A stretch of 64,000 bases of DNA, from positions 7,430,541-7,494,540 of the forward strand of contig OX459103.1 in assembly GCA_949775045.1 (NCBI GenBank). Direction: 5' to 3'. A program made the position numbers and the translations under genes. Under the pieces are notes generated by a model, which searched no databases, had not been told where the DNA came from, and worked only from the letters and a program-made list of their open reading frames with translations. The stretch is from Metridium senile. Lineage: Eukaryota; Cnidaria; Anthozoa; Actiniaria; Metridiidae. This document shows, piece after piece, positions 58,215 to 64,000 of the stretch; position 1 is the first letter of the stretch, and each line of letters opens with the position of its first letter.

Positions 58215-59245
58215 ACGATCAATCAATCAATCAATCAATCAATCTTTATTTAGTACCAATATTTTACAATAACAATAATAATAATATGATAGTATACACT
58301 GCTTTTGTGGTACATGCCAGCTGTAGTAGCTTTGGACTAGTCGAGACAGCTGGCATATTCCTAGTTATTTATAATATAATAATAATAATTTATAGAGCGC
58401 ATAAATCTATATACATATTCAGATGCGCTATAACTATTTACAATAAAATTTATGGTAATATATTATACAAAGAGTGACTAATTAAATAATACTAATGAAA
58501 AGAAAACTAATGCAGGAACGCCCTTGTAAATAAGTGTGTCTTCAGGTTCTTCTTGAACGAGTCAATATTTAGGTTAACGTTTCTAATATCTAGCGGCAGA
58601 GCATTCCAAAGGGCAGGTGCGGCGGAGGAAAAGGCGCGATCCCCTAAAGTAATTTTCGATTTAATGTTAGGAATTCTTAACAGTGTTCCATGGTGTTCCA
58701 TTGTTATTCCTTCTAAGGTTGTATTTAGATGTAGGCAAAATCGAGATAAGCTCACTAAGATAAAGGGGTGCTAGCCCCTTAAGAATTTTAAAAGTAATCA
58801 AAATTAGTTTAAATTCAATGCGAAATCTAATCGGTAACCAATGCAATTCACGCAACAGCGGGGTAATATGACAAAAACGAGAAGCGGAAAGCACTAAGCG
58901 AGCAGAAGCATTCAGAACGCGCTGCAACTTATGATGTTGATAATAAGGAAGGCCATAGTAGAGGCTATTGCAGTAATCAATTCGGCTAGTTATTAAGGCA
59001 TGCACTAGAGATGCTGCAGATTCGTTCGTTAGGTATTTACGTATACGCCTAAGATTATATAGGAAAAAGAAAGCACTACTACAAGTTCTATTAATGTCAG
59101 TGTTCATGGTCAAGTCGGTGTCAAGCCATGTTCCAAGATTTCGGACAGTGGTGGCCAGATTGACGTGAGCTTCGCCAACTTTGATGGTATCAATTGACGT
59201 CTTTGCGAGTTGTTTCCGCGTTCCAATGAGTAAAAACTCAGTCTA
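58215..59245 (-). mobile_element. 5'-truncated CR1/L2-type LINE
   Basis: On the minus strand the frame encodes the C-terminal part of a LINE reverse transcriptase ORF (DYCNSLYYGLP, KLQRVLNASARLV, ITPLLRELHWLPI, APLYLSELI) and the usual tail (DRAFSSAAPALWNALP), then a 3' end of (GATT)n at about 58218-58245. The catalytic domain is missing, so it is truncated at ~59245. The coding part is split in two frames by a 10-bp tandem duplication at 58682-58701. Clade call (CR1/L2 group) comes from motif style and the short tandem 3' tail. Confidence 0.85.
58507..59240 (-). pseudogene. Reverse transcriptase C-terminal fragment, frameshifted
   Basis: Reads from KTEFLLIGTRKQLAKTSI (about 59240) to a frame break near 58695, then continues in another frame from GTLLRIPN to a stop at 58507-58509. 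Removing one of the two 10-bp copies (GTGTTCCATK) would reconnect the frames, so the break is recent relative to the insertion. Not functional: no catalytic motifs remain. Confidence 0.8.
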
Positions 59246-59641
59246 TTTAAACAAATTAAGTCATGGAAGTTTGACGTTTTAAGGAGAAAAAAGAATAAAT
59301 ATATCAATAAGTACATATTTAATTAAAAGTGAAGTAATTTAACAAAAAAAGAGGAAACAAACGAAAACTTGTTTTAGGATTGTTTATCGATGGTATATGT
59401 TATATATAATTTGTAAGATATTTGCAAGATATGAAGGTTTCATGCATTTGTCAGAGATATTCAAATTCAGAATAAAATACTTATATAGCCGTATCATCAT
59501 TATAATGTCTTAGCAAAGCGTCTTTCAATTTTTTCTTGAACAATGTTTTGCTAAGATTTTTAAGATTTTTAAGATTTTTACGACAACGTTGAGCTTGAAA
59601 TAGTAGAGACCCGTAAATAATTGTCCTGCAAGGTAGAAGTG
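59246..59641. other. Spacer without recognised genes
   Basis: AT-rich; contains a triple TTTTTAAGAT repeat near 59552-59580. Nothing coding seen. Confidence 0.4.
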
Positions 59642-61093
59642 TAGCCTCCTCCGCAGGCAACTCTTTTCCTATTATTTCCGTTTTGGGCTTCCTGTGTTAA
59701 CTACATGGTAGGACGCGAGGAGACTGGAAGCTAATAAGAGGATTAGGATGGAGCGGAGTTGCCTGCCAAAAATCGAAGTGTTTGGACCGGAGACTTCACC
59801 TCATGGACCAGTGACTGGACCGAGGGTCCCCTGGGGAGGTTTTGTTGATCGGAAATAACGACGGTAGTCCCCTCGGGAATACTTTATACACATGTTCTTT
59901 TGACTTAAATATAGTAAAACAAAAGCGCCAATTTTAAGTAATAATTACAGACAAACATTTAGAGAAGTTAAAGAAAAAAACATCGAGATTGAAAGCAAGG
60001 AAGCAGAGCTGGTATCTCTATTACGACAAAAAGACCAAATCCTTCGATCGAACATTTGTGCTTAGCCGATGGTAAACGAGACACGGCGGAAGAATCTGAA
60101 TTACAAGAAAAACCCAAAGAGTTAGCTTATAACAAAGGCATTGAACGATGGTCATTACTACTCCTGGAGGGACAAGATCCACAAGATCGTTGGTAATGGC
60201 GCCGGCCGGTTATGACGCTCAAAGTTCAAACTCAAAGTTCGGGTCGAACTGACTTTATGCTTCGCTTATTGGCAACGCTACCGAAAAACTCTGCTCAAAA
60301 ATCATTCTTTTTGAACTTCTTTTTAATAAAACTTCATCGCAATGGTTTATTAAAAATACCTATGACAGTTTAATTGAGTAAACTACGATATTATTTAGAT
60401 AGAAGTTCGTGTGTATTTACTACAACTCAAAGTTCGGGTCGAATTATAACATAACGGCTTTTCATGATCGCTTTGTCAAACGCTTTACGACGATCGACCC
60501 AAAAATCATTCTTTCGATTACACGAAAAAAGTATAATCACACAGTCTTTATTAAGTCTTTATTAATAGTCACTAGTTCAGTGGATCATTTGGAAAGGATG
60601 TTATAAGAAATCATATAAGACATATAATTCGATGCGGGTTGAAGTGACAAGGGCGAAACTAGCGGATATCATAATTTCCTTCGACGAAGCTAACCTCGCT
60701 CGATGCTTGAGGTATATTTCCCTCAATTGAACTCCTTTCCATCCTCTCCAGTTCTACTTTAACTTTAGGTCCACTTAAAGATCGGTAAGGTACTTGTTCG
60801 ACTCAAGATCTCTTGGCTCTATGGTCGACCATTTCTTCTCGTCTAGTAACAGTTGTACACACAAAGTTTACGGAACGTAAAAAAACCCCTAAATTTACGG
60901 CGGCTTCGAAACTGTTAACGGCATTGAGAGAAGATTCGATACCGCAGCCCTTAACATCAAAAGTTTTAGCGTTACTTAGGTCGTACGAAGGTAAAGTAGC
61001 AAGTTTTTCTAGTGTTAATTTTCGACAAGAGTTTGTTCTGACGCCGCCATGTTGTTGTCAGCATGTCAACGAACAACTCAACTCCCACCTATC

Positions 61094-61124
<31 letters not shown>

Positions 61125-61306
61125 ACGGCAGTCATTTGTATGCGCGGCCATATGCGCAGAAGGTCAAGACCTTGTCGAATTTCGGCAGGCATCCTCTCTC
61201 TTCTCTTCTCTCCTCCTCATTCTCCCTCGGCCCGCCCGTTGACACAGGAAGCCCAGAAATCCGAAAAATCCGATAACTTGAGAAGGGATGCCTGCGGAGG
61301 AGGCTA
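59642..61306. mobile_element. 1665-bp Mutator-like element
   Basis: Ends TAGCCTCCTCCGCAGGCA inverted at both sides, with further matching sub-terminal blocks (GGGCTTCCTGTG), flanked by the perfect 9-bp duplication GTAGAAGTG (59633-59641, 61307-61315). The interior is a patchwork of coding-like fragments without a full transposase, and a C run of about 26 bases (61096-61122). Probably non-autonomous and possibly carrying captured host sequence. Confidence 0.85.
60813..61080 (+). pseudogene. Coding-like fragment inside the MULE
   Basis: An open frame from 60813 encodes KFTERKKTPKFTAASKLLTA and LTSKVLALLRSYEGKVA before entering the C tract. Composition is protein-like and helical but unrecognised. 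A second fragment at 59972-60063 reads IEIESKEAELVSLLRQKD (coiled-coil-like) and is broken by a stop. Could be a captured exon or the relic of an element-encoded protein. Confidence 0.3.
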
Positions 61307-61317
61307 GTAGAAGTGTA

Positions 61318-61440
61318 CAGGCCCGCAAATGAACCCAGGCCCGCAAATGATCCCAGGCCCGCAAATGAACCCAGAATCGTCCCGCAAATGATCCCAGGCC
61401 CGCAAATGAACCCAGAACCGGCCCGCAAATGAACCCAGGT
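61318..61440. repeat. 17-18 bp minisatellite
   Basis: About six or seven units of CCCGCAAATGAWCCCAG, one with an extra short spacer. It leads straight into the inverted repeat described next. Confidence 0.9.
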
Positions 61441-62429
61441 AAAAATGGAATCAGGAAAGGACTAAGGAATAAAAAAAAAAATCATTATAATATATGATAA
61501 ACTATTGTCAATATTCCTTAAAATAAGACAAAAATAAGCAACCAAGTGAGGGCTATATATAAGTTTATAATTGTTTATTAAGAGTCTTTATTGAATAATA
61601 CAAAATGTTATTATTAAACGATATATAGTTTATTTTTTTTAATTTGTTATTAAAGCGGCTAAAATGTATCAACATGAACTTATTAAACTGGTTCATTGTA
61701 GTTCACTGTATTTGAAAATGTAACTATTTTAAAAACGTAATTGTTTATGATTTTTGCTATTGGCAATTAAATAAAACATATTCTATAACTTTAGCAAATA
61801 CGTGACGAAAGAATAATATGTGAATAACAATATATGTCAACATGTAAACGAGCTAGTTATAAGCCGAGTACGAACATTTTCTTATGCTATATTTACACCG
61901 GCTAACTAGCTAGTACAGACTTTAGTACAGATTTTTTATTATCTTTATATTGAAATCAATATCATAACTTTAACATACAATACAAAGTAGGAACTTAAAT
62001 GATTTAAACTATATAACAAAGCTGTAAGAATGCTTTCTTATTACTACAATAGCAGCATTGAATACTAGAGGTTATATCATCATAACAAAGGATCCAGGTT
62101 GACTCTAGTTATGCAACCCCGCGCTTAAAAATTATTCCCAATGATAATATAAAGCAGATAAAGCGGTTATATACCTAATGCCTCGTTGAATATGAGATAT
62201 ATCAACACTTGGCTTGGGTTGAAATATCTCGTATCTACGGAGGTATAAGGGATATAATCGTTACTTACAAAAACCCGTCACAATCAATACAATTTGGCCA
62301 ATCCTCGAGTTTTCTTGCTCCACTTAATATACTCTCAAGAGCAGAGTATAACTCGTCGTCCATCGGAGTATTTTTCCTCTGAAACTAGATCCAAAATATT
62401 ATATAAGCTTTTTTTTTTTTTTTTAACAG
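61441..62429. other. AT-rich interval
   Basis: No gene, RNA or repeat recognised beyond the bounding inverted repeat. Confidence 0.4.
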
Positions 62430-62698
62430 GACGACGACAAAGAAAATGTACAGATGAATATTTTAAGGTTGTAAAACTTGTAAAAACTATTGAATCTACC
62501 CCACTGGCGCGAAAACTGTCAACCGCCTTTGTCAAAATGTTTGGTATGTTTGTTGACACCAATTCGAATGAAAATGTTATTTTAACACAAGAAAACAAAG
62601 CTATTTCGCAAAAAATATATCCAATGAGATGTTTGGCTATAGAAAAACGTCTTGGAATTAAATATGAAGCAAAAAAAAAAAAGTTGACAAATTTCTAG
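62430..62698 (+). CDS. Possible terminal exon of unknown protein
   Basis: Preceded by a strong acceptor: an 18-base T run, then AACAG at 62425-62429. The frame enters at phase 1 and gives 88 residues beginning RRQRKCTDEYFKVVKLV and ending KLTNF with a TAG at 62696. Basic and mixed helical; no domain recognised. Upstream exons not found. It may belong to the enclosing transposon. Confidence 0.35.
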
Positions 62699-63105
62699 CA
62701 GTACAGCCAGTTTATTTATTACTGTCAAATACGGGAAAGCTAAGACTATTCATAGCCGGGCCGCCTTTTTCGCTCTGAAGTTTATTATTTTGTTTTGAGC
62801 GATACTACGAAGAAAACAAATATCTGACGCGGGTTAATTAATGACAACCAACGATTAAATCAAATATTAAACTTTTGCTGCTGCATCGATAATCATTTCA
62901 TAGAATTGTTTCTCAGTTTCGAAACGTCAGTAAAGTTAAATTAACATTTTATACGGTATTTTAATATTACCTATCGTTTATATTGTACTAGTTTCCATTT
63001 ACATCTAGCTATATTTGATAGTTCGCTCTATTCACTATGATTTGAACGATCATAGTTTAATTGTTCTAAAGTGTTTTGGTTTGATAAAATCAACCGGTCT
63101 CTTAC

Positions 63106-63192
63106 CTGTTTCTTTTCTTTTTCCTTTTCATTGTTGGCTGTGTTTGCGGTGTAAACAAACAACAATATTAGAAGTATTATAAACGATTTCAT
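63106..63192 (-). CDS. Possible signal-peptide first exon
   Basis: ATG at 63192 followed by MKSFIILLILLFVYTANTA, a textbook signal sequence with an Ala-x-Ala-type cleavage region, then NNEKEKEKKQ and a donor CAG|GTAAGA at 63105. 29 codons, phase 0. No following exon recognised between 62.7 kb and 57.9 kb. A real secreted-protein gene or a transposon-captured exon are both possible. Confidence 0.45.
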
Positions 63193-64000
63193 AGCAGTCG
63201 ATAAAACTAGAGTTACAACTGATAACGAACAAATTGAAGAGCACGCGTGCTATAGCCTCTCATGTATGAGCGAGTATTCTTTGTTATGCCGATTAACCGG
63301 GTTATTTGATACGACCGATTAAATGGCCAGGTAAAGTGTTTGCAACACCGACCGAAACAATTCACTAAACATTCTGAACACATGCATATAGATTCATCGT
63401 CAGTCAAAAAGATATAAAATCGGCACATTAAGTTGGGAAATACTGCTTCTGTGAAAAGTAGTTTTATTCGATTTATAAATATATCTGCCGTTGTGAAATG
63501 ATAAGTGTAGTTTACCGGAAATTAACATGTTAGTTACGTAGACTAGAGAAGACCAGCAACAATCAAGTAATTGGACCTACAAAAACATTAAACATTTTTA
63601 TTATAATTTCACAACATACTATATCATAAGTTTTAACTTGTCTATATCAAAATTCCGATATATGAATACGTTGAAATTGGCATTTTTATCTGTAGAAAAT
63701 GGCTGCTTTTTTCTGTTCTGTACAGTTCGTTTGAGGTTTCTTTGATCGCAGTTAGAAACCCGTAGACTCAGTAAAGACCATATTAATTTTGTTAAAGCTT
63801 CATATCCGCGTGCAACAATCGACCGATGGAGTCTAGTTGGAAAGCCCGAGCAGGTTCTTTTTTATATTATATTATTATATTATATAATATATTATAATTA
63901 TTTTATAATAATTATAATGTAATTTTATCTTTAATTTTGTTGTCGCGATTTTATTTTTATTCCTTAGTCCTTTCCAGATTCCATTTTTACCTGGGTTCAT

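Larger units (their letters stand above)
61422..64000. mobile_element. Inverted-repeat-bounded segment running off the right edge
   Basis: Left sequence ATGAACCCAGGTAAAAATGG, then GGAAAGGACTAAGGAATAAA, recurs inverted at 63950-64000 with one or two mismatches over ~50 bp. The right copy ends at the window edge exactly where the minisatellite would start, so a fold-back element or DNA transposon with minisatellite ends is likely. It encloses two exon-like frames and the TATAATA-rich tract at 63870-63920. Confidence 0.55.

Noticed and set aside
61132..61428. Repetitive minus-strand frame rich in Gly/Leu/Ser/Phe-Ala
   Set aside because: Translation of the 17-bp minisatellite and the MULE end.

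Overview
This is eukaryotic, most likely cnidarian, genomic DNA: AT-rich, with genes split by introns of many kilobases, long microsatellites, very many short inverted-repeat transposons, and a C-terminal CR1/L2-type LINE fragment. The organism call rests on overall character and on the look of the protein families, not on a database search.

The dominant structure is a ~30.4 kb tandem segmental duplication. Position 1 onwards reappears from position 30441, almost base for base over the first ~20 kb and less exactly after that, up to ~57.66 kb. Each unit carries one copy of a four-exon minus-strand gene that I reconstructed from splice sites (copy 1: 29579 down to 11292; copy 2: 57584 down to 41740). 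It encodes a 226-residue type I membrane protein: signal peptide, ~135-residue ectodomain with six cysteines, one membrane segment, a cluster of eight cysteines on the inner side, and a short tail. The two predicted proteins differ at one residue (Glu/Asp next to the signal peptide). Intron 1 (13.5-16 kb) hosts a plus-strand exon made of 19-residue charged repeats and a 3.9 kb DNA transposon holding a broken ORF with a cysteine-rich tail.

The units meet inside the gene's upstream region. A 2802-bp Mutator-like element (29638-32439; 79-bp identical terminal inverted repeats, 9-bp target duplication CCTTTGAAT) sits 58 bp upstream of the copy-1 start codon. The right part of a second copy of this element opens the window (1-1999), which implies a further gene copy just left of the window and hence an array of at least three. 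Copy 2 lacks that insertion and has instead a 38-bp stub of the same family with its own 9-bp duplication. Two more elements (558 bp and 1885 bp) are present in copy 1 and absent from exact empty sites in copy 2.

From ~57.7 kb the sequence first resembles the start of a unit in diverged form and then becomes unrelated: a 5'-truncated LINE (58.2-59.25 kb, minus strand), a 1665-bp Mutator-like element with a perfect 9-bp duplication (59642-61306), a minisatellite, and an inverted-repeat-bounded segment that runs off the right edge and contains a possible signal-peptide first exon (63106-63192, minus) and a possible terminal exon (62430-62698, plus). No rRNA, tRNA, CRISPR or prokaryotic gene organisation was seen.
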